64,000 nt of DNA, from NCBI GenBank assembly GCA_020025295.1, contig JAHHSJ010000003.1:26900-90899 (forward strand), given 5' to 3'. The notes under the pieces are model-generated. The model saw nothing but the letters and a program-made list of their open reading frames with translations. It made no database searches and was not told the DNA's origin. The translations under genes and the position numbers were made by a program. Below are positions 49,323-58,044 of this stretch, in pieces (the stretch's first letter is position 1; every line of letters begins with the position of its first letter). The stretch comes from Oscillospiraceae bacterium. GTDB taxonomy: Bacteria; Bacillota; Clostridia; Oscillospirales; Oscillospiraceae.

Positions 49323-50825
49323 ATGGTTTCACTTCATCGCAGCTTCAAGCGCGTATGTTTTCTGACAATTACCGTTGTCTCTCTCGTTTCCCTCTCCATC
49401 TTCGGAGCAGGCGCCGTGTCCTACGGCAGCGTTTCTGACGACGAAACTCTTCTGAAAGCCGCCCCCGCTGAGTCCAGCGACACTGTCGCCGTTCTCTCCG
49501 AGGGCGATGCGCTTGAAGTGTTGGATGAAAACGCCGAGGCTTGGCTCCCGGTTCGTTACACCAACGGCGACGGCGTTGTCGTTGAGGGTTATATCAACCG
49601 TGAGCAGACCTACTTCGGCAGCTACCTTGGCTCTGTCGAGGAGAGCCACACCCTGCACCAGACCGCTTCCGTTTCCGGAATCGGCACCCTGCTGTACTCC
49701 GGTGCAGACGACAATAGCCAGATCATCACCCGTATCGTGGGCAGCACCACTGTTACTCTTCTCTCCGTCAACGAGGAAGGCTGGATGTATGTGATGCATA
49801 CCACTGATGACGGGTCCTTCTACGGCTATTTGGCTCCGGACTCCGCCTATATCAACGCCATTGGATACGGCACTGTGGGTGAGCTGGAAGTGTCCCTGTA
49901 CAAATCCACCGATGTGCTCTCTCCGGTGAGCGGTATTCTCTCCTCCGGCACAGAAGTCGAGATCCTCGGCATCTGGGACGGCTGGTATCTGGTTCGCTCC
50001 GGCGAGACTCAGGGCTTTGTGAGCCGCAGCCTCATCGTCGACACCACCTCTGAGCCTCTGCTGGGCTTTGGCGTGGTGGACACCAAGAATCTTTGGCTCC
50101 GCAGCGAGGCATCTTCCGATTCTAAGGGCATTGTCCGTCTGCCCAAGAACACTTCCGTCCAGATCTTCTCCGAGTCTGACGGCTGGTACGCTGTGCGCTA
50201 CAACGGTCAGGACGGCTACCTCAGCGCCGACTATGTGACCCTCTCCGATTCCATTTCCCGTGGTTCCGTTCAGGTCATTTCTGAGACCGCTCAGCTCCGC
50301 TCCGGCGCCGGTGAGTCCTTCGATGTGATTTCGGAACTGCCGGAAGGTGAGCTGCTCAATGTGGTGGGCAATCTGGGTGACTGGCTGATGGTCAAAAACG
50401 AGTCCGTGATGGGCTTCCTGCCCTGCCGAGACCTTTCTGCTACCACCGAGCGTGGCTACCGTGTCGGCTCTGTGTACTCCACCATGGGTGAAGAAATCGC
50501 CGCATATGCCTGCCAGTTCAATGGCAACCCCTACGCTTGGGGCGGCACCAGCCTGACTCACGGTGCGGACTGCTCCGGCTTCGTCATGAAGGTCTATCAG
50601 AACTTCGGCGTCTCTCTCCCCCACTCCTCCTCCGGTATGCGCAGCTGCGGCCGAGGCGTCAGCTACAGCGAGATGCAGCCCGGTGATATCGTCTGTTACA
50701 GCGGTCATGTGGGCATCTACGCCGGCAACGGTCAGATCATCAACGCTCTGGGCGCTCAGTGGGGCATCACCTACACGGATGTCAACTACAAGAACATCCT
50801 CTCCATTCGCCGCATCTTTGATTGA
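49323..50825 (+). CDS. secreted SH3-repeat NlpC/P60 peptidoglycan endopeptidase
   Basis: A 500-aa exported cell-wall hydrolase. A signal peptide covers about 1-32. About five bacterial SH3-like repeats follow (each with a pattern such as LRSGAGESFDVISELPEG and WLMVK or GYVS), which bind the wall. The C-terminal NlpC/P60 domain (about 390-500) has the catalytic cysteine in GADCSGFVMKVYQ, the histidine in CYSGHVGIYAG and a polar third residue near QIINALG. Such enzymes cut between D-glutamate and the diamino acid. ATG at 49323 lies eight bases after AGGAGGT, which is buried in a hairpin. Confidence 0.92.
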   Translation: MVSLHRSFKRVCFLTITVVSLVSLSIFGAGAVSYGSVSDDETLLKAAPAESSDTVAVLSEGDALEVLDENAEAWLPVRYTNGDGVVVEGYINREQTYFGSYLGSVEESHTLHQTASVSGIGTLLYSGADDNSQIITRIVGSTTVTLLSVNEEGWMYVMHTTDDGSFYGYLAPDSAYINAIGYGTVGELEVSLYKSTDVLSPVSGILSSGTEVEILGIWDGWYLVRSGETQGFVSRSLIVDTTSEPLLGFGVVDTKNLWLRSEASSDSKGIVRLPKNTSVQIFSESDGWYAVRYNGQDGYLSADYVTLSDSISRGSVQVISETAQLRSGAGESFDVISELPEGELLNVVGNLGDWLMVKNESVMGFLPCRDLSATTERGYRVGSVYSTMGEEIAAYACQFNGNPYAWGGTSLTHGADCSGFVMKVYQNFGVSLPHSSSGMRSCGRGVSYSEMQPGDIVCYSGHVGIYAGNGQIINALGAQWGITYTDVNYKNILSIRRIFD

Positions 50826-50846
50826 TCGGTTCCAACCAAACAAAGC

Positions 50847-50886
50847 ACGCACGGTGTGACCAAAGTTACACCGTGCGTTTCTTTTT
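50847..50886 (+). terminator. terminator of the NlpC/P60 gene
   Basis: ACGCACGGTGT/ACACCGTGCGT, an 11-bp stem followed by TTCTTTTT. Confidence 0.9.
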
Positions 50887-50942
50887 GCGTTTCACCGATA
50901 TAATCTATCCTTTACCGCAGCGTTCGCCTGTTTTCCACCGGA

Positions 50943-50971
50943 TTGACTTTTCATCCATTTTCATGTATCCT
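50943..50971 (+). promoter_or_regulatory. promoter of the DUF4430 lipoprotein gene
   Basis: TTGACT (50943-50948) and TATCCT (50966-50971) are 17 bases apart. Confidence 0.65.
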
Positions 50972-51003
50972 TTAGTTCCAGAACATAAGAAAGAGGTATT
51001 TCT

Positions 51004-51462
51004 ATGAACCAGAAGAATCGTAACATTACCAAGTCCTTGCAGGCATTCTGCCTGCTTCTGACCGCCACCCTCTGCCTGATGCTGGTCGGATGCGGTGATA
51101 AGGATGTGCAGAGCAGTCAGGCCCCCGGCAGCAACGATGCCATCATTTATGAGGATGGCGCCGTCATCGGTGAAGGCAGCACGGAATTTACCTTGGTGGT
51201 GGACAACACCGAGGATGAGCGTACCTTTACCATTCTCACTGACGCAGAAACTGTAGGCGACGCTCTCACCGAGTGCAACGTGGCCTCCGGTGAGGTTGGC
51301 GAATACGGACTTTTCATTGACACCGTCAACGGAACCACGGTCAGCTATGAAGAGGATCAGTCCTACTGGGCCTTCTATGTCAACGGCGAATATGCCACTG
51401 TCGGCGTAAGCGACACTCCTGTGGAAGCTGGTGCTGAGTACGCCCTCAAGGTGGAGTCCTAA
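51004..51462 (+). CDS. DUF4430 lipoprotein
   Basis: A 152-aa lipoprotein. The signal peptide (about 1-29) ends in LVGC. The mature part is one DUF4430 domain, related to the C-terminal part of transcobalamin: TFTILTDAETVGDALTECNV, GLFIDTVNGTTVSYEEDQS and YWAFYVNGEYA-VGVSDTPV. In other bacteria such domains are found in surface proteins, sometimes next to cobalamin or heme uptake; none are here. ATG at 51004 follows AAAGAGG. It is a single-gene unit between two terminators. Confidence 0.85.
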   Translation: MNQKNRNITKSLQAFCLLLTATLCLMLVGCGDKDVQSSQAPGSNDAIIYEDGAVIGEGSTEFTLVVDNTEDERTFTILTDAETVGDALTECNVASGEVGEYGLFIDTVNGTTVSYEEDQSYWAFYVNGEYATVGVSDTPVEAGAEYALKVES

Positions 51463-51493
51463 TCTCCCGACACAATCACCCCATAACAAAAAC

Positions 51494-51529
51494 GATCCCG
51501 TCCCCATGGGGGGACGGGATCATTTTTTT
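51494..51529. terminator. terminator after the DUF4430 gene
   Basis: GATCCCGTCCCC/GGGGACGGGATC with a four-base loop, then a run of seven T on the + strand; the converging gene ends 14 bases away. Confidence 0.9.
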
Positions 51530-51542
51530 GCTTTATTCCGGC

Positions 51543-51863
51543 TCAGGCGTTCTCCTGCTCCTCTTCCACTACCCAGCGCTTAAAGGTACCGGGAGAGACT
51601 CCCAGCCGCTGTGAGGCAGCTCTGGCGCTGATTTCGTGGTTGGAGAAGGCCAGATAGACACTGGAGAACTTTCTGGGGCGCTTGATGGGAGGTCTGCCCA
51701 ACTGGGTTCCCATCTCTCTCGCCCGTTTCAGGCCCTCCGTCTGCCGCTGGGCGATCTCCGCCCGGCGGCAGCGGGTATCCTCTTCAATTAACTCTATAAT
51801 CTGGTCTGCCAGCGCATCGTTCTGGCAGAGCTGGCGCAGGCGTTTTTCATTTTCGGGTAACAT
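51543..51863 (-). CDS. stand-alone HTH protein resembling the tail of a serine recombinase
   Basis: A 106-aa DNA-binding-like protein. The N-terminal half is a charged helix (LPENEKRLRQLCQNDALADQ, CRRAEIAQRQTEGLKRAREM). Then GTQLGRPPIKRPRKFSSVYLA and a Hin/resolvase-type HTH (ISARAASQRLGVSPGTFKRWV) follow. The order Q-R-Q-x-E-G, G-x-x-x-GRP, HTH is that of the C-terminal third of small serine recombinases, but the catalytic domain with its serine is absent. It may be a domesticated regulator or a remnant; the intact frame and ribosome site (CATGTTACC context, weak) make a functional protein possible. It lies 21 bases after cysS in the same direction. Confidence 0.7.
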   Translation of the reverse strand: MLPENEKRLRQLCQNDALADQIIELIEEDTRCRRAEIAQRQTEGLKRAREMGTQLGRPPIKRPRKFSSVYLAFSNHEISARAASQRLGVSPGTFKRWVVEEEQENA

Positions 51864-51884
51864 GGATGTGAAGAAAACCTCCCA

Positions 51885-53336
51885 TTAACCACGGCTCCAG
51901 TGAACGCCCTCTTTGGTGTCCACCAGCGTGATGCCCATTGCTGTCAGTTCATCACGGATGCGGTCGGCTTCTGCCCAGTTCTTCTCCTTGCGGGCCTGCT
52001 GACGGGCCAGCACCAGTGCGTCGATCTCCGGATCGCCCTCGCCAAAGACGGCCTGATCGGCGTCCGCAGCAGCGGCGGCTTTCTTGGCCTTCTCGGCACG
52101 GACCGTGTCCGCAGCCTTCAGCAGATTCAGACCCAGCACCTCGTCAAACTTGCCAATGAGGGACAGCTTGGTGGCGGGGGTGGTCTTTGCCTTCAGCACA
52201 TCATAGAGCACGGTGACGGCCAGAGAGGTGTTCAGGTCGTTGTCCAGAGCATCGGCAAACTTCTGCTTCAGTGCGGCAGCAGCCTCCTCATCAATGGGAG
52301 CTGCGTCCTTGGGGTCCAGATTGGCAACACGGTCCACCAGCTTACGATAGGCCGTAGCGGCGTTATCCAGATTCTCATAGGTAAACACCAAGGCCTTGCG
52401 ATAATGGCTCTGGAGGCAGAACAGGCGGTACACCAGCGGATTATAACCCTTCTCCTCCAGCAGAGAAACGGTGAGGAACTCGCCCTTGGACTTGGACATC
52501 TTGCCGCTGTTGGTGTTCAGGTGATGGACATGGAACCAATAGTTGCACCACTTATGACCCAGATAAGCCTCGCTCTGGGCGATTTCATTGGTGTGATGGG
52601 GGAAGGCATTATCAATGCCGCCGCAGTGGATATCCAGCTTTTCGCCCAGATACTTCATGCTGATGCAGGAGCACTCGATATGCCAGCCGGGATAACCCCC
52701 GCCCCAAGGGGAGTCCCACTTGAGCGCCTGATCCTCAAACTTGGACTTAGTGAACCACAGCACGAAGTCGGCACGATTGCGCTTATTCTCGTCGGCTTCC
52801 ACATCCTCACGGACGCCCACCGCCAGATCATCCTCGTTGAAGTTCTGGAACACATAGTACTGCTTCAGCTTGCTGGTATCAAAGTAAATGTTGCCGCCGG
52901 CCTGATAGGCATAGCCGTCCTCCAGCAGCTTGGTGATAACCTTGATGAAGTCATCAATGCAGCCGGTAGCGGGCTGAACCACATCAGGGGTCTTAATATT
53001 CAGCTTAGCGCAGTCATCAAAGAAAGCGTCGGTATAGAACTTTGCGATCTCCATGACGCTCTTGTGCTCACGCTTGGCACCCTTGACCATCTTATCCTCA
53101 CCGGTATCGGCATCGCTGGACAGATGACCCACATCGGTGATGTTCATGACGCGAGTCACATCATAACCATCATAGCGCAGGTACTTCTCCAGCACATCCT
53201 CCATGATATAGCTGCGAAGGTTGCCAATATGAGCGAAGTGATAGACCGTGGGGCCGCAGGTATACATCTTGACCTTGCCGGGCTCGTTGGCCACGAACTC
53301 TTCCTTACGGCGGGACAGGGAGTTATATAATTTCAT
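51885..53336 (-). CDS. cysS: cysteinyl-tRNA synthetase
   Basis: A 483-aa class I synthetase. The HIGH motif appears as FAHIGNLRSY, and KMSKS as GKMSKSKGEF. The zinc ligands are seen in YTCGPTVYHFAH (C near 28), ECSCISMKYLG (C near 213) and H of DIHCGGIDNAFPHHTNEIAQ. The DALR-like C-terminal part is complete. ATG at 53336 follows GGAGAGAAAAACG. It lies 14 bases after cysE, and both are under a Cys T-box, so cysteine supply and charging respond together. Confidence 0.97.
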   Translation of the reverse strand: MKLYNSLSRRKEEFVANEPGKVKMYTCGPTVYHFAHIGNLRSYIMEDVLEKYLRYDGYDVTRVMNITDVGHLSSDADTGEDKMVKGAKREHKSVMEIAKFYTDAFFDDCAKLNIKTPDVVQPATGCIDDFIKVITKLLEDGYAYQAGGNIYFDTSKLKQYYVFQNFNEDDLAVGVREDVEADENKRNRADFVLWFTKSKFEDQALKWDSPWGGGYPGWHIECSCISMKYLGEKLDIHCGGIDNAFPHHTNEIAQSEAYLGHKWCNYWFHVHHLNTNSGKMSKSKGEFLTVSLLEEKGYNPLVYRLFCLQSHYRKALVFTYENLDNAATAYRKLVDRVANLDPKDAAPIDEEAAAALKQKFADALDNDLNTSLAVTVLYDVLKAKTTPATKLSLIGKFDEVLGLNLLKAADTVRAEKAKKAAAAADADQAVFGEGDPEIDALVLARQQARKEKNWAEADRIRDELTAMGITLVDTKEGVHWSRG

Positions 53337-53350
53337 CGTTTTTCTCTCCT

Positions 53351-54001
53351 TCACAATGATTCGTGTGTTTTCTTCAACTGTGCTTCCAATTCCGCTACAC
53401 GGCTTTGCAGCTGCTCCAGATTCCGCATCACCGGGTTGATGATGTCATGGATCTGGTCCACATTGTCCGCATAACTGACCTTACTGTTTCCAATACGCAC
53501 CACCTGCGCCGGAATTCCAACCGCAGTGGCGTTTTCCGGTACCTCCGACAGCACCACAGAATTAGAGGCGATACGGGCGCCATCCCCGACTTTGAAGGGG
53601 CCCAGCACCTTGGCTCCGCAGCCGATCATGACTCCGTTTCCGATGGTGGGGTGACGCTTGCCGTGGTCTTTGCCGGTGCCGCCCAAGGTAACACCGTGAT
53701 AAATCAGCACATCATCGCCGATTTCTGCCGTTTCACCGATGACAATGCCCATGCCGTGGTCGATGACAAAACGGCGTCCGATGGTGGCTCCGGGGTGGAT
53801 TTCAATGCCGGTGCAGAACCGATTCCACTGGGACTCCAGCCGAGCCAGGAAAAACAGATGATGCTGATAAAAGAAATGTGCGATCCGATGCCGGATAATC
53901 GCATGGACGCCGGGGTAAAGCAGGAAAATTTCCAGCTTGCTCCGGGCCGCAGGGTCTCGTGCCTGATAGGCGCCGAGCAGTTCCGTCAGACGATTGGCCA
54001 T
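53351..54001 (-). CDS. cysE: serine O-acetyltransferase
   Basis: A 216-aa short-form serine acetyltransferase (EpsC/CysE type), making O-acetylserine for cysteine synthesis. The N-terminal helices contain DPAARSKLEIFLLYPGVHAI, followed by RHRIAHFFY. The left-handed beta-helix has GIEIHPGATIGRRFVIDHG, the catalytic GIVIGETAEIGDDVLIYHGVTLGG (in two parts) and KRHPTIGN. A C-terminal coiled coil (QLQSRVAELEAQL) ends the protein. ATG at 54001 lies about ten bases after AGGAGG. It is the first gene of the T-box-cysE-cysS operon. Confidence 0.95.
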   Translation of the reverse strand: MANRLTELLGAYQARDPAARSKLEIFLLYPGVHAIIRHRIAHFFYQHHLFFLARLESQWNRFCTGIEIHPGATIGRRFVIDHGMGIVIGETAEIGDDVLIYHGVTLGGTGKDHGKRHPTIGNGVMIGCGAKVLGPFKVGDGARIASNSVVLSEVPENATAVGIPAQVVRIGNSKVSYADNVDQIHDIINPVMRNLEQLQSRVAELEAQLKKTHESL

Positions 54002-54032
54002 AAATTCCTCCTATACGAAAACCGAGGGAGAA

Positions 54033-54258
54033 TAAAAAAGACCGCCTCCTGCATTGCAAGAGGCGATCTGTCATATACAAAACGCGGTTCCACTCTTATT
54101 TGTCACTCAAACAGCCGATAACGGGGCCACCGGGGACATTACTCCCATGCTCCCGGGCGCACTTCACATCTCCTTGCAGAGGACGGCTTCCAGCCAGTGA
54201 CCGTCCATCTCTATCCGCTTTCGGCAGAGGTTACTCTTCCCGTTCAACGCATTTGATA
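54033..54258 (-). ncRNA. T-box leader responding to tRNA-Cys
   Basis: On the minus strand the leader has GGGAAGAGTAACC (AGTA loop), GGATAGAGATGG, GGCTGGAAGCC and the specifier TGC (54159-54161) followed by GCCCGGGAGC. The T-box core reads AGAGTGGAACCGCGT (about 54082-54096). Its variable base is A, which pairs with the discriminator U of tRNA-Cys. The terminator (GATCGCCTCTTGC with GCAGGAGGCGGTC) plus TTTTTT ends at about 54033, 32 bases before cysE. Uncharged tRNA-Cys should switch the operon on. Confidence 0.95.
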
Positions 54259-54265
54259 CTCTAAT

Positions 54266-54294
54266 ATACTACCATTCCGACCGTTTGGTGTCAA
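54266..54294 (-). promoter_or_regulatory. sigma-A promoter of the cysE-cysS T-box operon
   Basis: On the minus strand TTGACA (54289-54294) and TAGTAT (54266-54271) are 17 bases apart. Confidence 0.85.
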
Positions 54295-54320
54295 GAAAGA
54301 GCCGAAAAATATCCAACGAA

Positions 54321-54848
54321 TTACATATTGCTCCAGTCCAGCACATCCCGGTTCTTCACCATGTACTCCACACCGGAATAGGCCGTAGTCACCACAATCA
54401 CAGCAGAGCAGATCTGATTGACAATGGTGGGCAGACCCAGCAGCATGATGCACAGGCAGACCATAGTGCTGGCGGTCTTGACCTTACCGGACCAGCCGGC
54501 GGCGATGACTCGGCCGTTATTGGCCGCCACCAGACGCAGGGCAGACACGATGAACTCACGGGCAATTACAACGATGACCACCCAAGCAGGCATCCAGCCC
54601 CAAGCCACAAACATCAGCATAGCGGAGGTGACCAGCAGCTTATCTGCAATGGGGTCCATGAACTTGCCAAAATCGGTAATCATGTTGTACTTGCGGGCAA
54701 TTTTTCCGTCCAACAGGTCCGTCACGCTGGCCAGCACGAAAACAGCCAGTGCCACATAGTTATTATAGTCAAAATCCAGATACAGCACCAGCACAAACAC
54801 CGGAATCAGAATGATGCGCAGCATAGTCAGCTTATTTGCGGTATTCAC
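54321..54848 (-). CDS. pgsA: CDP-diacylglycerol-glycerol-3-phosphate 3-phosphatidyltransferase
   Basis: A 175-aa CDP-alcohol phosphatidyltransferase that makes phosphatidylglycerol phosphate in the membrane. The catalytic motif D-x2-D-G-x2-A-R-x8-G-x3-D-x3-D is seen in SVTDLLDGKIARKYNMITDF followed by GKFMDPIADKLL. The N-terminal NKLTMLRIILIPVFVLVLY matches the family, and six hydrophobic segments are present. GTG at 54848 overlaps the rimO stop by four bases and follows GAGGAAG, so it is coupled to rimO as the last gene of recA-recX-rimO-pgsA. Confidence 0.95.
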   Translation of the reverse strand: MNTANKLTMLRIILIPVFVLVLYLDFDYNNYVALAVFVLASVTDLLDGKIARKYNMITDFGKFMDPIADKLLVTSAMLMFVAWGWMPAWVVIVVIAREFIVSALRLVAANNGRVIAAGWSGKVKTASTMVCLCIMLLGLPTIVNQICSAVIVVTTAYSGVEYMVKNRDVLDWSNM

Positions 54849-56185
54849 AGCTCTACTTCCTCCTCAAATTCTCCCATCAGGTCGCCGTCCACCAAATCGG
54901 TGATTTTCACCATCACAAACGTGCCCGGCTCAACCGCTCCGGCGGCAGTGAAGTAAACCTTGCCGTCAATATCCACGGAATCAGCGTAGGAACGACCCAC
55001 AAAGCAGCCCATATCCTCGTCAAAGCCCTCGCACAGCACCTCGAGCGTTTCGCCCAGACGGGATTCATTCATTTCGTCCATGACACGGGACTGGAGGTCC
55101 ACCACCAGCTCCACACGGCGAGCGGCCACATCGCCGTCCACCTGATTTTCCATTTTGGCGGCTCGGGTTCCCTCCTCCGGAGAGTACTGGAACACACCGG
55201 CACGCTCGATGCGCTGCTCCTCAAGGAATTCGCACAGCTCCTCGAACTCCTCCTCCCCTTCTCCGGGCAGGCCGCAGATGAGGGAGGTACGGATCACCAG
55301 ACCGGGTAGCTTTTCACGCAGTTTTTTGAACAGGCTGCGAATCTGATCCTTCGTACCCCGGCGGCACATGGAATGGAGAATCTGATCATTGCAGTGCTGA
55401 ATCGGAATGTCCAAATAATTGAGGATTTTATCCTCCTTTGCCATCACATCAATCAACTCATCGTTAATCATGTCCGGATAGAGGTAGTGCAGGCGAATCC
55501 AATGGAAGTCCATCTTGCAAAGCTCCGTCAAAAGGGATGCCAGCATGGGCTTTTTGTAGAGGTCCACACCGTACCGGGTGATGTCCTGCGCAATGACGAT
55601 CAGTTCCTTCACGCCGGCGTCGCTCAGCTTCTTGGCCTCTGCCAGCAGGGATTCCATGCTGCGGCTGCGGTAATGACCGCGCAGATAGGGAATGATGCAG
55701 AAGGCGCAGTAGTTATCGCAGCCCTCGGCAATCTTCAGGTAGGCGCTCCAAGGAACAGTGGACACCATACGGTCGCCATCGTCGTAGGTGCGGCTGATGT
55801 CGCCGAAGTATTCCGGCTTCTCGTCCTCCATGAGCTGCTCAATGGCAGACACTACTTCGGTATAGCTGCCGGTACCCAGCATACCGTCCACCTCAGGAAG
55901 CTCAGTCTTGATGTCCTCACGATACCGCTGGGACAGGCAGCCTGCCACCAGCAGCTTGCCCAGCTTGCCTTCGTCCTTCAGCCGTGCCAAATCCAAAATG
56001 TACTCGATGGCTTCGCTCTTAGCAGAATCGATAAAGCCGCAGGTGTTCAAAACGCAGACATCCGCCCCTGCCGGATCCGGCACAACTTCATGTCCCGCAT
56101 CCCGCACCAAGGCGGCCATCTGTTCCGTATTAACCAAATTTTTCGCGCAGCCCAAAGAGATGAAGGCTACTTTATACTTGCTCAA
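54845..56185 (-). CDS. rimO: ribosomal protein S12 methylthiotransferase RimO
   Basis: A 446-aa radical SAM enzyme that adds a methylthio group to an aspartate of S12. The N-terminal UPF0004 domain binds one cluster with cysteines in SLGCAKNLVNTE, LNTCGFIDSAK and AGCLSQRY. The radical SAM cluster is AEGCDNYCAFCIIPYLRG (C-x3-C-x2-C, about 156-163). A TRAM domain ends the protein. The RimO-type GCAKNLVNTE distinguishes it from MiaB. ATG at 56185 overlaps the recX stop by four bases. Confidence 0.95.
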   Translation of the reverse strand: MSKYKVAFISLGCAKNLVNTEQMAALVRDAGHEVVPDPAGADVCVLNTCGFIDSAKSEAIEYILDLARLKDEGKLGKLLVAGCLSQRYREDIKTELPEVDGMLGTGSYTEVVSAIEQLMEDEKPEYFGDISRTYDDGDRMVSTVPWSAYLKIAEGCDNYCAFCIIPYLRGHYRSRSMESLLAEAKKLSDAGVKELIVIAQDITRYGVDLYKKPMLASLLTELCKMDFHWIRLHYLYPDMINDELIDVMAKEDKILNYLDIPIQHCNDQILHSMCRRGTKDQIRSLFKKLREKLPGLVIRTSLICGLPGEGEEEFEELCEFLEEQRIERAGVFQYSPEEGTRAAKMENQVDGDVAARRVELVVDLQSRVMDEMNESRLGETLEVLCEGFDEDMGCFVGRSYADSVDIDGKVYFTAAGAVEPGTFVMVKITDLVDGDLMGEFEEEVEL

Positions 56186-56817
56186 ATGTCTTCCTCCTCT
56201 ATTACCGATCCATATCGGGACAAGCCCGTCCGAATCTCCTCCCAGCGAAAGCCCCGACGCAGCAGTGCATCCGTCACTCGCTTGATTTCTTTTTCCTCCG
56301 AGGGCTGCTTTCCCCGCAGACGGCGCTCCAAAAACAACTCCACCTGCTGTACCGGGTCACGCTGCTCCTCCAACGCTTCGTCCCAGAGATCTCTTGGTAC
56401 GCCTCGGCGCTGCAGCTCCATCCGGAGCTTCTGCACACCGTACCCTCTTCCGCAGTAATGCCGCACCACCGCACGACCGTACTCCAGATCGTTCAGCGCA
56501 CCGATCTCTTCCATATAATCTGCCGCCGTCACTGCGTTCTCCGGGGTTTCTCCCTTCTCTTCCAGACGCTGGATCAGCTCCTTCCGGGAAAGGGGGCGCT
56601 GGCCCAGCATTCGGGCCGCTCTGGCTTTGGCAGAACTTTCCCCGCCGGATTGGAGCAATTCCTGTACCGTCTCCTCTTCCAGCTCTCTGCCCCGATAGAG
56701 GGCAAAGGAAAGCACCTCGTTCTCCGTGACCTTGATGGGGTCCTTTTCTCCGGAAAACCAGACTAGGAACCGCCCCTGAATATGACGGGACGGTTCCAGT
56801 TTTTCAACAACTTTCAT
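56182..56817 (-). CDS. recX: regulatory protein RecX
   Basis: A 211-aa RecX, which binds and restrains RecA filaments. It has the helical repeats of the family: KARAARMLGQRPLSRKELIQ, then GALNDLEYGRAVVRHYCGRGYG and QKLRMELQRRGVPRDLWDEAL. The basic N-terminal ~45 residues form a small extra domain. Its ATG overlaps the recA stop (TGATG), and its stop overlaps the rimO start, so recA, recX, rimO and pgsA are chained by overlaps. This is the usual pairing with recA. Confidence 0.92.
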   Translation of the reverse strand: MKVVEKLEPSRHIQGRFLVWFSGEKDPIKVTENEVLSFALYRGRELEEETVQELLQSGGESSAKARAARMLGQRPLSRKELIQRLEEKGETPENAVTAADYMEEIGALNDLEYGRAVVRHYCGRGYGVQKLRMELQRRGVPRDLWDEALEEQRDPVQQVELFLERRLRGKQPSEEKEIKRVTDALLRRGFRWEEIRTGLSRYGSVIEEEDI

Positions 56818-57947
56818 CAGCCCTCAAAGTCCTCGGCTCCCACATCGCCGGGGGTTCCGGTTTCGATGGGCTCACCCACGCTGCGTCCGGCAGCACGAGC
56901 GGCAGCCAAAGACTGGCGGCTCATGAGCTTATAGGCATTCTGGCGAATGTCGCTTTCCAGCTTCTGGGCATCCTCCGGATGGGTACGGAAGTACTCCTTG
57001 GCCGCGTCACGGCCCTGACCCAAACGGATATCACCCATGGAGAACCAAGAGCCGGATTTCTGCACCAGATCCAGCTTGGTGCCCAGATCCAGCAGTTCGC
57101 CCAGCTTGGAGATACCCTCGCCATACATGATATCAAACTCCGCCTCACGGAAGGGCGGGGCCACCTTATTCTTGACCACCTTGGCACGGGTACGGTTACC
57201 GATCATCTCACCGTTGGCCTTCATGGTTTCAATGCGGCGCACATCAATTCGGACGCTGGCATAGAACTTCAAGGCACGACCGCCGGTGGTGGTTTCAGGA
57301 TTGCCGTACATCACGCCGATCTTTTCACGCAGCTGGTTGATAAAGATGACGATGCAGTTGGTCTTTGCAATGCAGCCGGCCAGCTTACGGAGCGCCTGAC
57401 TCATCAGACGAGCCTGCACACCCACAAAGCTGTCACCCATCTCACCCTCAATTTCTGCACGGGGCACCAGAGCGGCCACAGAGTCCACCACGACCACATC
57501 CAGAGCGCCGGAGCGCACCAGTGCTTCGCAGATTTCCAGTGCCTGCTCACCGGTGTCCGGCTGAGAAATCAGCATGGAATCAATATCCACACCCAGCGCA
57601 CGGGCATAATAGGGGTCCATGGCGTGCTCAGCGTCGATATAGGCCACTTCGCCGCCCATCTTCTGGGCTTCTGCCACCACATGGAGGGCCAGCGTGGTCT
57701 TACCGGAGGATTCAGGACCATAAATCTCAATAATACGGCCACGGGGCAAACCACCGATGCCCAGAGCCAAGTCCAGAGAAAGAGAACCGGTGGGAATGGC
57801 ATCCACCACAATCTGGGCATTCTCACCCAATCTCATAATAGAGCCTTTGCCAAAGTTACGCTCGATCTGTGCGACGGCGGTTTCCAGTGCTTTCTGCTTA
57901 TCGCTTGCCGGCGCAGCAGATTCCAGTGCAGGCTTTTTTGCTGCCAT
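56817..57947 (-). CDS. recA: recombinase RecA
   Basis: A 376-aa RecA, which forms DNA filaments for homologous recombination and repair. Walker A is [13 protein letters not shown] (about 74-86), Walker [13 protein letters not shown], and the C-terminal end of the core includes [15 protein letters not shown] sequence. An Ala/Lys-rich N-terminal extension of about 25 residues and an acidic C-tail ([10 protein letters not shown]) are present. ATG at 57947 follows AAGGATGG. The leader holds an 8-bp inverted repeat, and I found no CGAAC-N4-GTTCG LexA box. Confidence 0.97.
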   Translation of the reverse strand: MAAKKPALESAAPASDKQKALETAVAQIERNFGKGSIMRLGENAQIVVDAIPTGSLSLDLALGIGGLPRGRIIEIYGPESSGKTTLALHVVAEAQKMGGEVAYIDAEHAMDPYYARALGVDIDSMLISQPDTGEQALEICEALVRSGALDVVVVDSVAALVPRAEIEGEMGDSFVGVQARLMSQALRKLAGCIAKTNCIVIFINQLREKIGVMYGNPETTTGGRALKFYASVRIDVRRIETMKANGEMIGNRTRAKVVKNKVAPPFREAEFDIMYGEGISKLGELLDLGTKLDLVQKSGSWFSMGDIRLGQGRDAAKEYFRTHPEDAQKLESDIRQNAYKLMSRQSLAAARAAGRSVGEPIETGTPGDVGAEDFEG

Positions 57948-57963
57948 ATCATTCCATCCTTTC

Positions 57964-57984
57964 CATGATCCCAACCGGATCATG
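57964..57984. promoter_or_regulatory. inverted repeat in recA leader
   Basis: CATGATCC (57964-57971) and GGATCATG (57977-57984) form a perfect 8-bp repeat with a five-base loop, between a likely promoter (TTGTTG, 16 bases, TAGTAT on the minus strand) and the ribosome site of recA. Confidence 0.45.
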
Positions 57985-58044
57985 CTCACTATTCTTCTTT
58001 ACAGCGGATACTATATCACTTTGTATGTCCAACAAAGAGGACTT

